This document shows, piece after piece, positions 8,695 to 18,751 of a DNA stretch of 64,000 nt. Position 1 is the first letter of the stretch, and each line of letters begins with the position of its first letter. Below the pieces are notes generated by a model. The model searched no databases. It saw only the letters and a list, made by a program, of their open reading frames with translations, and was not told where the DNA came from. The DNA comes from Paraburkholderia sp. SOS3 (GTDB taxonomy: Bacteria > Pseudomonadota > Gammaproteobacteria > Burkholderiales > Burkholderiaceae), in NCBI RefSeq assembly GCF_001922345.1, contig NZ_CP018811.1, forward strand, positions 2,728,001 to 2,792,000, written 5' to 3'. The translations under genes and the position numbers were made by a program.

Positions 8695-10632
8695 TTATTC
8701 GCTGCTCGGCGACGTTTGCGCGCTATCGAGCGTGCCGTACAACTTGATCTTCGAACGCGCACGCAGTGCATCGAAATACGCCTGCATTTGCGCTTGCGCA
8801 TCGACCTGCGCGATCTGCTGCTGCGCGGCCGCCAGATGCTGCGGATCCACCGCTGCCGGCGGCACGATCGAATTCACGCGATAGATCGCATAACCATCGC
8901 TGCCGAGATCGACCCCCACGTAGGCCGGCAATTTCTGCGCATCGACTTTGTAAATTGCGCTCAATGCAACCGGCGGCACGCCTTGCGGATCATTGCGCGA
9001 CACCTTCAATGCCGACGAGAAACCCGCCGTCGATTTCGACTTCTGCAGATCGGCGAGCTTCGCTTCGCCGTCCTTCTGTGCGAGCTCAGCCGATTGTTGC
9101 GCAATCACCTTTTGTCGAACCGCATCCTTGATCTTGTCGAGCGACGGCACTTCGGCCGGCTTGAAGTCGGTCACGTGCGCGGAGATCAGCGTGCTGTTGC
9201 CCACGTCGATCGCCTGCGTGTTGTTGCGGTCCTTGACCGAGTCGCTCGCGAACACAGCTGCGAGGAACTTCGGATTGTTGAGCGGGCTGTCGGCCGGCAG
9301 CGCCGGATTCGGATGATCGGTGACGGTGGCCGTCTGAACCTGCAGCTTGTATTTGTCGGCTGCGGGCTTGAGGCTCTTCGCCTGTTCATAGACGATCGAC
9401 GTGAAGCCCTCCGAATCGTCGCTGAACATCTTCGCGGCCTGCTGCGCCTGCACGTCCTTCTGAATGGCCTGCCTGACGTCGTCGAATGGTTTCGTGACGG
9501 CCGGCTTCACGTCGGTCACCTTGATGATGTGATAGCCGAAGTCGGTTTGCACGATGCCGCTGATCTCGTCCTTCTTGAGGCCGAACACCGCATCGTCGAA
9601 GGCCTTGCCGCCCGCGATCATGCCGCGCGTGAAGTAGCCGAGGTCGCCGCCCTTCGATGCCGAGCCCGGATCCTGCGATTCCTTCTGCGCGATCGCGGCG
9701 AACTGGTCGGGATGCGCCTTCACTTCGGCGAGAATCTGTTCGGCCTTCTGCTTCGCCTTGTCCTTGTCGGCTGCGCTCGCGTCCTTCGGCGCCGTGATCA
9801 GGATGTGGCTCGCGCGCACTTCGCCTTCGGTGCGGTAGTGCGCGATGTTGTCTTCGTAGTACTTCTTGAGGTCCGCGTCGGTCGGCTGCGTAGCGGCCGC
9901 GAGCGCAGCCGGCGACATCACGACGTATTCGATCGTCGCTGTGGCGGGCGTCTGGAACTCGCTCTCATGCGCGTCGTAGAACGACTGCAGTTGCGCGTCG
10001 GTCGGCTGCACTTTCGACGCGTAGTCCTGCGCGCGAAACGCGAGACCCTGCACTTCGCGCTGCTGCTCGGCGAGTTCGGTCAGACGCTGCGCGAGCGCCT
10101 TCGGCACGAAGGCCGTGCTCTGGATCGCCGCCGGCAACTGCTGCATGGCCATGCCGTAGCGGACCTGCTCCTGATACTGATCGGGCGTCAAGCCCTGCAT
10201 CGCGAGCAACTGCTTGTAGCGATCGAGATCGATCGTGCCGTCAGGCTTTTTCAGCGATGCGATGACGGGGTCGTTCATCAGCGCACGGCGCAGCGCATCG
10301 TCGGAAACCGTCAAATGCAAGCGCTGCGTTTCATCGGCGAGCACGCGCTGCTGGATCATGCCGTCGAGCATCTCCTTGCGGCGCTCCGGCGTGTCGAACG
10401 CCTTCGAGTCGAACTGGTTGCCGAGCATCTGACGCGCGCGATCGAGTTGCATGCGCATCGAGTTGTCGTATTCGGCGCGGGTGATCTTGTGTCCGTTGAC
10501 GCTTGCGACGTTCGCGCTCTCGTCAAAGAACCCGCGGAAGCCCTGGATGCCAACGAAGCCCAAGCCCGGCAGGATGACCAGCACGAGCATGAACATCATC
10601 AGACGTTGGTGATTGCGGAAAAAATCGAGCAT
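8695..10632 (-). CDS. ppiD: Periplasmic folding chaperone / peptidyl-prolyl isomerase PpiD
   Basis: 645 aa, close to the 620-650 usual for PpiD. The start at 10632 begins directly with the signal anchor (MLDFFRNHQRLMMFMLVLVILPG), which holds the protein in the inner membrane with the bulk in the periplasm. A SurA-N-like chaperone domain follows (about 40-180), then a parvulin domain (about 265-360, ASHILI ... GSASKGGDLGYFTRGM ... FGYHIIKV), then a C-terminal parvulin-like region. PpiD sits at the Sec translocon exit and helps outer-membrane and periplasmic proteins fold. It is the last protein gene of the quality-control block tig-clpPX-lon-hupB, as in other betaproteobacteria and E. coli. 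Confidence 0.95.
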   Translation of the reverse strand: MLDFFRNHQRLMMFMLVLVILPGLGFVGIQGFRGFFDESANVASVNGHKITRAEYDNSMRMQLDRARQMLGNQFDSKAFDTPERRKEMLDGMIQQRVLADETQRLHLTVSDDALRRALMNDPVIASLKKPDGTIDLDRYKQLLAMQGLTPDQYQEQVRYGMAMQQLPAAIQSTAFVPKALAQRLTELAEQQREVQGLAFRAQDYASKVQPTDAQLQSFYDAHESEFQTPATATIEYVVMSPAALAAATQPTDADLKKYYEDNIAHYRTEGEVRASHILITAPKDASAADKDKAKQKAEQILAEVKAHPDQFAAIAQKESQDPGSASKGGDLGYFTRGMIAGGKAFDDAVFGLKKDEISGIVQTDFGYHIIKVTDVKPAVTKPFDDVRQAIQKDVQAQQAAKMFSDDSEGFTSIVYEQAKSLKPAADKYKLQVQTATVTDHPNPALPADSPLNNPKFLAAVFASDSVKDRNNTQAIDVGNSTLISAHVTDFKPAEVPSLDKIKDAVRQKVIAQQSAELAQKDGEAKLADLQKSKSTAGFSSALKVSRNDPQGVPPVALSAIYKVDAQKLPAYVGVDLGSDGYAIYRVNSIVPPAAVDPQHLAAAQQQIAQVDAQAQMQAYFDALRARSKIKLYGTLDSAQTSPSSE

Positions 10633-10781
10633 GCTTTCAAGCGCGGAAACAGTCCAAAGGAAATCCCGTGGACAGGGTTGCAAGAACGGGGTGGCCGAAA
10701 AACGGAACGCCCGATAGTACAACAGCGGACAACAAAAAAGGCGAACCGGAGTTCGCCTCGCAGTTCGCCTTGCTAGGATGC

Positions 10782-10858
10782 TGGCGGAGTGGACGGGACT
10801 CGAACCCGCGACCCCCGGCGTGACAGGCCGGTATTCTAACCGACTGAACTACCACTCC
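10782..10858 (-). tRNA. tRNA-Asp (anticodon GUC)
   Basis: 77 nt including an encoded CCA. The acceptor stem GGAGTGG/CCACTCC is perfect, the anticodon loop is CTGTCAC with GTC, and the T-arm is GGGTTCGAGTCCC. It closely follows the E. coli tRNA-Asp sequence. It lies 54 nt from tRNA-Val and probably shares its transcript. Confidence 0.98.
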
Positions 10859-10912
10859 TTGTTACCGACTGATTGCTCAGTGGGACTGCTCAATGCCTGC
10901 GACGACTGGAAC

Positions 10913-10988
10913 TGGTGGGTGCTGAGAGGCTCGAACTCCCGACCTACGCCTTGTAAGGGCGCCGCTCTACCAACTGAGCTAAGCACCC
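10913..10988 (-). tRNA. tRNA-Val (anticodon UAC)
   Basis: 76 nt including an encoded CCA. Acceptor GGGTGCT/AGCACCC, D-arm GCTCAGTTGGTAGAGC and anticodon loop CTTACAA with TAC. It is upstream of tRNA-Asp in the direction of transcription and downstream of hupB. Confidence 0.98.
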
Positions 10989-11011
10989 GTTCCGTGATAC
11001 GCGACGTGCGA

Positions 11012-11064
11012 CTCATGTGCCATGTCTCATTTGCCATGACTCATTTGCCATGTATGTGCCACGT
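11012..11064. repeat. 14-bp tandem repeat upstream of tRNA-Val
   Basis: Three full units, CTCATGTGCCATGT (11012-11025), CTCATTTGCCATGA (11026-11039) and CTCATTTGCCATGT (11040-11053), are followed by a decayed fourth unit to 11064. They lie in the spacer between hupB and the tRNA pair, 24 bp upstream of the mature tRNA-Val end, so they are in the transcribed leader or the promoter. Confidence 0.85.
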
Positions 11065-11172
11065 ACCGCCGTTCGCTACTGGTTGCTATTGGTTTTCACC
11101 AACCGGTGTTAGCAGGACACGCTTGAAGGATTGCATCCTTCAGCAGCCTTTCACCCTCAACCAGAGAGCCAG

Positions 11173-11445
11173 CTAGTTTAACGCATCCTTCAGAGCTTTA
11201 CCAGGCCTAAATTTCGGCACCTTGGCCGCCTTGATCTTGATGGCCGCGCCCGTACGCGGATTGCGACCCGTGCGCGCGGTGCGTTTGCCGACCGCGAAAG
11301 TGCCGAAGCCGACCAGCGTGACCGAGCCACCCTTTTTCAACGTGCCCTTGACGCCACCGATCATGGCATCGAGCGCGCGTCCTGCCGCCGCTTTCGAAAT
11401 ATCTGCTTGTTCGGCGATGTGGTCGATCAATTCCGTTTTATTCAT
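11173..11445 (-). CDS. hupB: DNA-binding protein HU-beta
   Basis: 90 aa, the exact size of HU. It begins [11 protein letters not shown] and carries the signature [22 protein letters not shown], the beta-arm whose Arg and Pro residues grip and bend DNA. HU is an abundant nucleoid protein acting as a dimer. The start at 11445 was preferred over one nine codons upstream because HU proteins begin this way. It follows lon, as in enterobacteria, but has its own consensus promoter (11535-11563) and a leader of about 80 nt opening with a stem-loop. Confidence 0.97.
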   Translation of the reverse strand: MNKTELIDHIAEQADISKAAAGRALDAMIGGVKGTLKKGGSVTLVGFGTFAVGKRTARTGRNPRTGAAIKIKAAKVPKFRPGKALKDALN

Positions 11446-11504
11446 TCCAACCCCCGAGAATGTTGTTGGCAATCGTTAATGCGCCTGTAATGCGCTCGCT
11501 TATA

Positions 11505-11534
11505 AAACGGCCCGGCAAATACGCCGGGCCGTTT
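11505..11534 (-). other. Stem-loop at the 5' end of the hupB transcript
   Basis: AAACGGCCCGGC pairs perfectly with GCCGGGCCGTTT (12 bp, 6-nt loop). No T-run follows on either strand, so it is a poor terminator. It lies directly downstream of the hupB -10 box, so the start of the mRNA would fall within the 5' arm, leaving at least the six inner G-C pairs in the message. Confidence 0.6.
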
Positions 11535-11563
11535 ATTAGAATGAGCCGAAACCGCCGTGTCAA
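11535..11563 (-). promoter_or_regulatory. Sigma-70 promoter of hupB
   Basis: On the minus strand, TTGACA (11563-11558), a 17-bp spacer and TCTAAT (11540-11535): a consensus -35 and a five-of-six -10. The bases after the -10 (AAACGGCCC) are G+C rich, a feature known from promoters repressed by ppGpp/DksA. Confidence 0.75.
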
Positions 11564-11728
11564 CCGGGGTTGCGCCCAATTCCTGGCGGTTTTTTACAGG
11601 GTTTTCGTGACAGATTTTTGCGACCCGGTCGATACGATCGCAACTGATCGCATCGGGCCTCGCGGAAGTGCAAACGTTTGACACCGGTGACTATGAAAAC
11701 CAGTGCGCGGCTGTAAGCAGAAAATAAA

Positions 11729-11754
11729 AAACCCGCGGCATGAGCCGCGGGTTT
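11729..11754 (-). terminator. Rho-independent terminator of lon
   Basis: AAACCCGCGGC (11729-11739) pairs with GCCGCGGGTTT (11744-11754) around ATGA. In the direction of lon transcription it runs into TTTTTATTTT. It separates lon from hupB. Confidence 0.88.
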
Positions 11755-11816
11755 GGCTTGAGGCTTTCGCTTACGTCAGCTTACGTCAGCTTCCATCTGC
11801 TCTAGCCAGCTTAGTC

Positions 11817-14240
11817 TTAGTGCTTGACGACCTCGCTGGCCGCGCCGGATTCCGTTGCCGCTTCACCCACAGGCGTAGCCGGCTTCGGTTCTTCCTCGGG
11901 CAGCGGCGCCGGCGTACGCTCGAGCGCGAGTTCGAGCACCTTGTCGATCCAGCGGACCGGCACGATTTCGATCGCGTTCTTCACGTTGTCCGGGATCTCG
12001 GTCAGATCCTTGACGTTCTCTTCCGGAATCAGCACGAGCTTGATGCCACCACGATGCGCCGCGAGCAGCTTTTCCTTGAGCCCGCCGATCGGCAGCACTT
12101 CGCCACGCAGCGTGATTTCACCCGTCATCGCGACATCGGCGCGCACCGGAATGCCGGTCAGCACCGACACGAGCGCCGTCGTCATCGCAATACCGGCGGA
12201 CGGACCGTCCTTCGGCGTCGCGCCTTCGGGCACGTGGATGTGGATGTCCTGCTTGTCGAACGCCTCGTCCTTGATGCCAAGACGACGCGAACGCGAGCGC
12301 ACCACCGAACGTGCCGCTTCGACCGACTCCTTCATCACGTCGCCGAGCGAACCCGTGCGGATCACGTTGCCCTTGCCCGGCATGACCGCCGCTTCGATCG
12401 TCAGCAGATCGCCGCCCACTTCGGTCCATGCAAGACCCGTGACCTGGCCGGTCTGGTTTTCCTTCGCGGCCAGACCGAAGTCGTACTTGCGCACGCCGAG
12501 GAACGTGTCGAGGTTGCCGCTATCGACGACGACCGCCCCGTCCGCTTTCTTCAGCAGCAACATCTTGACGACCTTGCGGCAGATCTTCGACACTTCGCGC
12601 TCGAGCGAACGCACGCCCGCTTCACGCGTGTAGTAGCGAATGATGTCGCGGATCGCGCCTTCGGTCACTTCGATCTCGCCAGTGCGCAGACCGTTGTTCT
12701 TCTTCTGCTTCGGCAACAGGTAACGTTGCGCAATGCTGACCTTCTCGTCTTCCGTGTAACCCGACAGACGGATCACTTCCATCCGGTCGAGCAACGGCGG
12801 CGGGATGTTCAGCGAGTTCGACGTCGCGACGAACATCACGTCCGACAGATCGAAGTCGACTTCGACGTAGTGATCGGCGAACGTGTGGTTCTGCTCGGGA
12901 TCGAGCACTTCGAGCAGCGCCGACGACGGATCGCCGCGGAAATCCATGCCCATCTTGTCGACTTCGTCGAGCAGGAAGAGCGGATTGCGCACGCCGACCT
13001 TCGTCAGGCTCTGCAGGATCTTGCCCGGCATCGAGCCAATATACGTACGACGGTGGCCGCGAATCTCGGCTTCATCGCGCACGCCACCAAGCGCCATACG
13101 CACGAACTTGCGATTCGTTGCGCGCGCAATCGACTGCCCGAGCGATGTCTTGCCAACGCCCGGCGGCCCAACGAGGCACAGGATCGGCGCCTTCACCTTG
13201 TCCACGCGTTGCTGGACCGCGAGGTACTCGAGAATCCGTTCCTTCACCTTCTCGAGACCAAAGTGGTCTTCGTCGAGCACGCGCTCCGCATTCGACAGGT
13301 CATTGTTGACCTTGCTCTTCTTGCGCCACGGCAAGCCGATCAGCGTGTCGATATAGTTGCGCACCACGGTCGCTTCAGCGGACATCGGCGACATCAGCTT
13401 CAGCTTCTTGAGCTCGGCGTCAGCCTTCTTCTTGGCTTCCTTCGGCATGCGCGCGGCGGTGATGCGTTTCTCGAGTTCTTCGAGATCCGCGCCCTCTTCG
13501 CCTTCGCCCAGTTCCTTCTGGATCGCCTTGACCTGCTCGTTCAGGTAGTACTCGCGCTGGCTCTTTTCCATCTGACGCTTGACGCGCCCGCGGATGCGCT
13601 TTTCGACCTGCAAGATGTCGATTTCAGCTTCGAGCTGCGCGAGCAGATGCTCGAGGCGTTCGATGACCGGGAACATCTCGAGGATGTGCTGCTTCTGATC
13701 GAGCTTGAGCGGCAGGTGCGCGGCAATCGTATCGGCGAGACGGCCTGCTTCGTCGATGCCCGACAGCGATGTCAAGATTTCCGGCGGGATCTTCTTGTTC
13801 AGCTTCACGTACTGGTCGAACTGCGAGACGATCGCACGGCGCAGCGCTTCGGTCTCGGCGCTGTCCGCATGATCGGGCTCGAGCGGCATGACTTCGCACG
13901 AGAACTGCGTTTCCTGTTCTTCGATCGACAGCGTCTTGGCGCGCTGCAAACCTTCGACGAGCACCTTCACCGTGCCGTCGGGCAGCTTCAACATTTGCAG
14001 GATGTTCGCGACGCATCCTACTTCGTACATGTCCTTTTCGGTGGGTTCGTCCTTGGCCGCCGTTTTCTGGGCAACAAGCATGATGTGCTTGCCGCCTTCC
14101 ATCGCCGCTTCGAGCGCTTTGATCGACTTAGGCCGCCCGACGAAGAGCGGAATCACCATGTGCGGAAAGACGACTACGTCTCGCAGCGGGAGCAGCGGGA
14201 GCGTGACGCGTTCCGGCGGGAGGAGTTGGGTTCCTGACAT
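11817..14240 (-). CDS. lon: ATP-dependent serine protease Lon
   Basis: 807 aa, normal for LonA. The N-terminal substrate-binding LAN domain (about 1-205, [14 protein letters not shown]) is followed by coiled coil, then the AAA+ module (Walker [11 protein letters not shown] near residue 355, Walker [12 protein letters not shown]). The protease domain carries the catalytic Ser in [11 protein letters not shown] and the catalytic Lys in [12 protein letters not shown]. Lon degrades misfolded and short-lived regulatory proteins in the cytosol. It lies after clpX with a terminator between them and has its own terminator, so it is probably its own transcription unit. I looked for a heat-shock promoter upstream and found no convincing match. 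Confidence 0.98.
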   Translation of the reverse strand: MSGTQLLPPERVTLPLLPLRDVVVFPHMVIPLFVGRPKSIKALEAAMEGGKHIMLVAQKTAAKDEPTEKDMYEVGCVANILQMLKLPDGTVKVLVEGLQRAKTLSIEEQETQFSCEVMPLEPDHADSAETEALRRAIVSQFDQYVKLNKKIPPEILTSLSGIDEAGRLADTIAAHLPLKLDQKQHILEMFPVIERLEHLLAQLEAEIDILQVEKRIRGRVKRQMEKSQREYYLNEQVKAIQKELGEGEEGADLEELEKRITAARMPKEAKKKADAELKKLKLMSPMSAEATVVRNYIDTLIGLPWRKKSKVNNDLSNAERVLDEDHFGLEKVKERILEYLAVQQRVDKVKAPILCLVGPPGVGKTSLGQSIARATNRKFVRMALGGVRDEAEIRGHRRTYIGSMPGKILQSLTKVGVRNPLFLLDEVDKMGMDFRGDPSSALLEVLDPEQNHTFADHYVEVDFDLSDVMFVATSNSLNIPPPLLDRMEVIRLSGYTEDEKVSIAQRYLLPKQKKNNGLRTGEIEVTEGAIRDIIRYYTREAGVRSLEREVSKICRKVVKMLLLKKADGAVVVDSGNLDTFLGVRKYDFGLAAKENQTGQVTGLAWTEVGGDLLTIEAAVMPGKGNVIRTGSLGDVMKESVEAARSVVRSRSRRLGIKDEAFDKQDIHIHVPEGATPKDGPSAGIAMTTALVSVLTGIPVRADVAMTGEITLRGEVLPIGGLKEKLLAAHRGGIKLVLIPEENVKDLTEIPDNVKNAIEIVPVRWIDKVLELALERTPAPLPEEEPKPATPVGEAATESGAASEVVKH

Positions 14241-14371
14241 TTCATTTCCCCATGAGTGGAATCAGTTTCGTTCGGTAATTAAGGCCGCGAGAAAGGATTG
14301 CAAGCCTACGCGTGTGGAGAAAAGTTCAGTGACACCAAAAAAACAGTCCAGCCTGACCACAAGATAAACGA

Positions 14372-14405
14372 AAAAAGCCGTTCACGTCGCCATGAACGGC
14401 TTTTT
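14372..14405 (-). terminator. Terminator between clpX and lon
   Basis: A 13-bp perfect stem, AAAAAGCCGTTCA (14372-14384) with TGAACGGCTTTTT (14393-14405), and an 8-nt loop. A- and T-runs are built into both ends, so it can act in either direction; it serves clpX. Confidence 0.88.
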
Positions 14406-14427
14406 CTCAAAAATCGGGAAGCGCCGA

Positions 14428-15699
14428 TCAATTCGAACCTGCAACCTTCGGTGCGTCTTCATAGATCAACAGCGGCTTGCCGTCGCCGTCGATCACGTTG
14501 TCGTCGATGATGACCTTGCTGACGCCTTTCATTGTCGGCAATTCGTACATGACGTCGAGCAACGCCTGTTCCAGAATCGAACGCAGGCCGCGAGCGCCCG
14601 TCTTGCGGCGGATCGCCTTGCGGGCAACCGCCTGTAGCGCAGCCGGCCGGATTTCCAGTTCCACGCGTTCCATGTTGAAGAGCTTATGGTATTGCTTGAC
14701 GAGAGCATTCTTCGGTTCAACGAGAATTTTCATCAATGCCGCTTCGTCGAGCTTGCCGAGCGTCGCCACCACCGGCAACCGGCCGATCAATTCAGGAATC
14801 AACCCGAATTTGATCAGATCTTCCGGCTCGACGTCGCGCAGCACTTCGCCCGCGTCTCGATCCTGCTTGCTCTTCACGCTCGCGCCAAAGCCGATGCCAG
14901 TCTTTTCGGTGCGGTCGACGATCACCTTTTCGAGGCCGTCGAACGCGCCACCGCAAATAAACAGGATATTGGTCGTATCGACCTGGATGAAATCCTGGTT
15001 CGGGTGCTTGCGACCGCCTTGCGGCGGCACCGACGCCATCGTGCCTTCGACAAGTTTCAGCAGTGCCTGCTGCACGCCCTCGCCCGACACGTCGCGCGTG
15101 ATGGACGGGTTGTCCGACTTGCGGCTGATCTTGTCGATTTCGTCGATATAGACGATGCCGCGCTGCGCCTTGTCGACTTCGTAGTTGCAGTTTTGCAGCA
15201 GCTTCTGGATGATGTTTTCGACGTCTTCACCGACGTAGCCCGCTTCGGTCAACGTCGTTGCGTCCGCAATCACGAACGGAACGTTGAGCAGGCGAGCAAG
15301 CGTCTGGGCAAGCAGCGTCTTGCCGGAACCGGTCGGGCCGATCAGCAGGATGTTGCTCTTCGACAGCTCGATTTCGTCCTTCTTGTCGAGATGCTTCAGA
15401 CGCTTGTAGTGGTTGTAGACGGCGACCGCGAGAATTTTTTTCGCGCGTTCCTGGCCGATTACGTACTGATCGAGAATTTCGCGGATTTCTTGCGGACTCG
15501 GTAAATCTGACTTCGACATACCGGTTTCGAGTCCCGCGCCCGCTGCTTCGTCACGGATGATCTCGTTGCACAGGTCGATACATTCATCGCAGATGAATAC
15601 CGACGGGCCAGCGATCAGCTTCTTGACCTCATGCTGACTCTTGCCGCAAAACGAGCAATACAACAGCTTCTCGCTGTTCGAACCTTTTTTGTCCGCCAT
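14428..15699 (-). CDS. clpX: ATP-dependent protease specificity subunit ClpX
   Basis: 423 aa, the usual size. The start at 15699 ([13 protein letters not shown]) precedes the zinc-binding domain with CSFCGKS and CDECIDLC. The AAA+ module follows: Walker [13 protein letters not shown] (about residue 123), Walker [11 protein letters not shown], and a sensor-2 region near the C-terminus. The ClpP-docking loop motif IGF lies in [11 protein letters not shown]. ClpX unfolds tagged substrates and feeds them to ClpP. It is 243 bp downstream of clpP on the same strand. That gap contains two copies of a 9-bp palindrome and is long enough for a separate promoter. Confidence 0.98.
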   Translation of the reverse strand: MADKKGSNSEKLLYCSFCGKSQHEVKKLIAGPSVFICDECIDLCNEIIRDEAAGAGLETGMSKSDLPSPQEIREILDQYVIGQERAKKILAVAVYNHYKRLKHLDKKDEIELSKSNILLIGPTGSGKTLLAQTLARLLNVPFVIADATTLTEAGYVGEDVENIIQKLLQNCNYEVDKAQRGIVYIDEIDKISRKSDNPSITRDVSGEGVQQALLKLVEGTMASVPPQGGRKHPNQDFIQVDTTNILFICGGAFDGLEKVIVDRTEKTGIGFGASVKSKQDRDAGEVLRDVEPEDLIKFGLIPELIGRLPVVATLGKLDEAALMKILVEPKNALVKQYHKLFNMERVELEIRPAALQAVARKAIRRKTGARGLRSILEQALLDVMYELPTMKGVSKVIIDDNVIDGDGKPLLIYEDAPKVAGSN

Positions 15700-15896
15700 A
15701 GATATGTAAGCCTCCGGACACTCCGAATAACATGATACGCCGTTTGCCCCGCCCTCACTCCGAGGCGGACCAATGTGCAAATGCTGACGGCGTTTGCCGC
15801 AGGCGATCAGACGGGTCTTATTATTTCACAACGCTTTTACCGGGCGCTCTTTCCCCTATTTGCGGAAAAAACGCGCCGGATCGGCGACGCCCGTAT

Positions 15897-15918
15897 CTGA
15901 CTCAGTTACCTGACTCAG
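15897..15918. repeat. Twin palindromic 9-mers upstream of clpX
   Basis: CTGACTCAG occurs at 15897-15905 and 15910-15918, separated by TTAC. Each copy is an inverted repeat around a central base. They lie between clpP and clpX and could be an operator, or may be chance. Confidence 0.4.
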
Positions 15919-15942
15919 GGACGCCGCGCCTGAAGACGCCGC

Positions 15943-16614
15943 TCAAGGACGCTTGTGCAGCACCTGGTCAACGAGGCCGTACGCCTGCGCGTCGTCACCG
16001 GACATAAAGTTGTCGCGGTCCGTATCGCGCTGAATACGTTCGACCGGCTGACCCGTGTGATGGGACAGTAGTTGATTCAGCCGTTCCTTCAAATACAGGA
16101 TTTCACGGGCCTGGATTTCGATATCCGATGCCTGGCCACGCGCGCCGCCGAGCGGCTGGTGAATCATCACGCGTGCATTGGGCAGGGCAAAACGCTTGCC
16201 CTTGGCGCCGGCTGCAAGCAGAAACGCACCCATGCTCGCGGCAAGACCCATGCACAACGTCGACACATCGGGCTTGATGAACTGCATCGTGTCGTAGATG
16301 GCCATGCCGGCCGACACCGACCCACCGGGGCTGTTGATGTAGAAGCTGATGTCCTTGTCCGGGTTTTCACTCTCGAGGAACAACAGCTGCGCGATCACGA
16401 GGTTCGCGGTCTGATCGTTCACTTCGCCGACGAGGAACACCACGCGCTCTTTCAGGAGACGCGAGTAGATGTCGTACGAGCGCTCGCCACGGCCGCTCGT
16501 TTCAACGACGATCGGCACGAGACCGAGCGCCTGCGCTTCGAGATCCCGATCCCTCGACTGCGAGGTCAGCGTCTGGGAAGTCAACGTGTCCAGCATTTGA
16601 GCGCGGAAGGTCAT
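15943..16614 (-). CDS. clpP: ATP-dependent Clp protease proteolytic subunit
   Basis: 223 aa. This serine peptidase forms the 14-mer chamber that degrades substrates unfolded by ClpX or ClpA. The catalytic Ser lies in [14 protein letters not shown], the His in [10 protein letters not shown], and the Asp follows in the DRDNFMS segment. The N-terminal 20 residues contain a Thr/Ser/Gln-rich repeat (TSQTLTSQ) before [13 protein letters not shown], the region usually removed as a propeptide. AAGGATCC about ten bases before the ATG at 16614 is the likely ribosome site. A terminator lies between tig and this gene. Confidence 0.97.
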   Translation of the reverse strand: MTFRAQMLDTLTSQTLTSQSRDRDLEAQALGLVPIVVETSGRGERSYDIYSRLLKERVVFLVGEVNDQTANLVIAQLLFLESENPDKDISFYINSPGGSVSAGMAIYDTMQFIKPDVSTLCMGLAASMGAFLLAAGAKGKRFALPNARVMIHQPLGGARGQASDIEIQAREILYLKERLNQLLSHHTGQPVERIQRDTDRDNFMSGDDAQAYGLVDQVLHKRP

Positions 16615-16706
16615 GCAATGGATCCTTGTCTGGAAATAAGTACTGGACAGGTGAGTGCTGCGTAAGCGCTATTCAAGTATCAGGCGGACAACAAAAAACC
16701 AGAAAG

Positions 16707-16749
16707 CAAAAACGGCGTGCAGCTGTCGCTCGGACAGCCGGCACGCCGT
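16707..16749 (-). terminator. Rho-independent terminator of tig
   Basis: ACGGCGTGC (16712-16720) pairs with GCACGCCGT (16741-16749), with an inner CTGTC/GACAG stem. In the tig direction the hairpin is followed by a T-run (AAAAA on the plus strand at 16708-16712). Confidence 0.75.
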
Positions 16750-16760
16750 AGCAGCAACGC

Positions 16761-18110
16761 TTAAGCCTGTTGCGCCGTTGCGCTTGCCAGCTCTTCGAAG
16801 CTCACTTCCTTATCCGTCACCTTCGCCTTGCTGAGCACGAAATCGACGACGTTCGATTCGACGACGAACGCTTCCATCTCGGCGAGACGTTGCTGATTCG
16901 AATAATACCAGCGGACGACTTCCTTCGGGTCTTCGTAGCTCTTCGCGAACTCGTCCACTTCGGCGCGAATCTGCTCGGGCTTCGCCTGCAGGTCGTTCGC
17001 CTTCACGAGCTCGGCGAGCACGAGGCCGAGCTTCACGCGACGCTCCGCCTGCTCCTTGAACATTTCACCCGGAATCGGCGCGTTCTGCGCGTTCGGCACG
17101 CCACGTTGCACGAGATCCTGGCGCGCCATTTCGACGAGACGCTGCTGATCCTGTTCGATGAGCGCGTTCGGCACGTCGAGTTCGGAGATCTTGAGCAGCG
17201 CGTCCATGACCTGATTCTTCACGACAGCCTGCGTACGGCGCTTCGCTTCGCGCTCGAGATTATCCTTGATCTCGCCGCGCATCTTCGTGAGATCGCCGTC
17301 TTCGATGCCGAGCGACTTTGCGAACTCGGCGTCGATCTCGGGCAGATGCGGCCACTCGATCTTCTTCATCGTGATCGTGAATTGCGCGGTCTTGCCGGCC
17401 ACTTCCTTGCCGTGATAGTCGTCCGGGAACTTGAGATCGAATTCGCGCGATTCGCCGACTTTCAGACCGAGTGCGGCCTTTTCGAATTCCGGCAGCATCC
17501 GGCCTTCACCGAGCACGAACGCGAAGTCTTCCGCGCTGCCGCCCTCGAATGCAGCGCCATCGAGCTTGCCGACGAAGTCGACCGTTACGCGGTCGCCGTC
17601 TTTGGCCGCCGTGTCCGCGCCGCCGTCGCCATGCGCGCCGGCTTCGCCGCGCGCGTGATAGTGCACGCGCTGCTTGCGCAGGATGTCGAGCGTGCGATCG
17701 ATTTCAGCATCGCTGATCGTGGTCGTGGTGCGCTCGATTTCGGCGGTCGCCACGTCGCCGAGCTGCACTTCCGGATAAACCTCGAAGGTCGCGTCGAACG
17801 CGTACGCGCTCTCGTCCGCATCGGTCTTCGGGGCGAAGCTCGGCTGACCGGCCACGCGCAGATTCTCCGCACGGCTGATGTCGAAGAATTCCTTGCCGAC
17901 CTTGTCGCTCAGCACTTCGGCTTCGACCTGGCCGGCGTACTGCTGAGTGACCATCTTGAGCGGCACCTTGCCCGGACGGAAGCCGGGCATGCGCACATTC
18001 TTCGCCAGTTGACGGATGCGCGAATCCACTTCTTTCTGCACGGCGTCCTTCGGCAGGGAAATCGTCACGCGGCGTTCGAGCTTGCCGAGGTTCTCAACAA
18101 CGTTAGCCAT
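16761..18110 (-). CDS. tig: Trigger factor, ribosome-associated chaperone and peptidyl-prolyl isomerase
   Basis: 449 aa. The N-terminal ribosome-docking domain carries GFRPGKVP (the GFRxGxxP signature, near residue 43). The FKBP-like isomerase domain (about 165-250) shows [20 protein letters not shown]. The C-terminal chaperone arms make up the rest. It binds ribosomal protein L23 at the exit tunnel and shelters nascent chains. A Gly/Asp/Ala-rich insert ([18 protein letters not shown]) just before the FKBP domain is longer than in E. coli. It is the first gene of the tig-clpP-clpX-lon series. Confidence 0.98.
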   Translation of the reverse strand: MANVVENLGKLERRVTISLPKDAVQKEVDSRIRQLAKNVRMPGFRPGKVPLKMVTQQYAGQVEAEVLSDKVGKEFFDISRAENLRVAGQPSFAPKTDADESAYAFDATFEVYPEVQLGDVATAEIERTTTTISDAEIDRTLDILRKQRVHYHARGEAGAHGDGGADTAAKDGDRVTVDFVGKLDGAAFEGGSAEDFAFVLGEGRMLPEFEKAALGLKVGESREFDLKFPDDYHGKEVAGKTAQFTITMKKIEWPHLPEIDAEFAKSLGIEDGDLTKMRGEIKDNLEREAKRRTQAVVKNQVMDALLKISELDVPNALIEQDQQRLVEMARQDLVQRGVPNAQNAPIPGEMFKEQAERRVKLGLVLAELVKANDLQAKPEQIRAEVDEFAKSYEDPKEVVRWYYSNQQRLAEMEAFVVESNVVDFVLSKAKVTDKEVSFEELASATAQQA

Positions 18111-18751
18111 GGCTTCAATCGTCCTAAAATTATTCGAGCGAATCAGTTATCTTTTCTGCGCCTTCCGCCGACGTCCGAATTGCCGACACTCTTGAACATC
18201 GAGTACCGCTTCGGCGTCGCTCCTCGTTCTCATCGCTTGCACACCAGCCCGAACCAGCGCGGCGCCGGCCTGGTGCCGATCTGTTGCCGACTGCACGCGT
18301 GTGAGACACCCGGGTGGCGAATCGGTTGCACGCTGCGGACTGCACGCCTCGCGCGGACGCAGTTTGGGTCAGAGAGCCAAATATTTTACCAAACTATTTG
18401 CGCCGCCCACTGCGAATCGACGTCGAGCGGACAACGGCGGCGTTTGCCGGTCATTTTGCGGCCGGCTCGCAGACGGTTTGCGCAACCGGACTGCGACCGC
18501 GCGTGCCCGATGTTCTTCACGTGTTCCTGTGTGGGCCAGAAGAACTTCGCGAACCCATCGCGCAATCCTATGCAGCGTCTTTCATCGCTTCGCGCAACCT
18601 GCGTTCGCGCGGCGATGCGCGCTATGCCGTCCGGCCTATTCAGTCGCGGGCGCCATGCTGCTAAGCTAGCGGACGCGGTCGGGCAAGCCGGCCTGTCAAT
18701 CATCGTCCGTGCTGCGCACTCCGGCCACAACTCAAATCACGAAGAGACATC
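18111..18751. other. Gene-free region between tig and the glycerate kinase gene
   Basis: 641 bp between divergent genes. Several frames stay open but are Arg/Ala-rich, mutually overlapping and lack ribosome sites, so none is called. Promoters for both flanking genes must be here. I could not identify a convincing -35/-10 pair on either strand. Confidence 0.5.

Noticed and set aside
8647..10776. 709-codon frame antisense to ppiD
   Set aside because: Mirror frame of ppiD and the tRNA-Asp region; it runs through the tRNA.
11505..11534. Hairpin read as a second lon terminator
   Set aside because: No T-run on either strand, and it lies at the expected hupB transcription start.
11703..14237. 844-codon frame antisense to lon
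   Set aside because: Its length comes from codon bias of lon on the other strand; the product is Arg/His/Leu-rich with no known domain.
14241..14330. Heat-shock promoter upstream of lon
   Set aside because: I found no paired CTTGAA and CCCCAT-like elements at suitable spacing.
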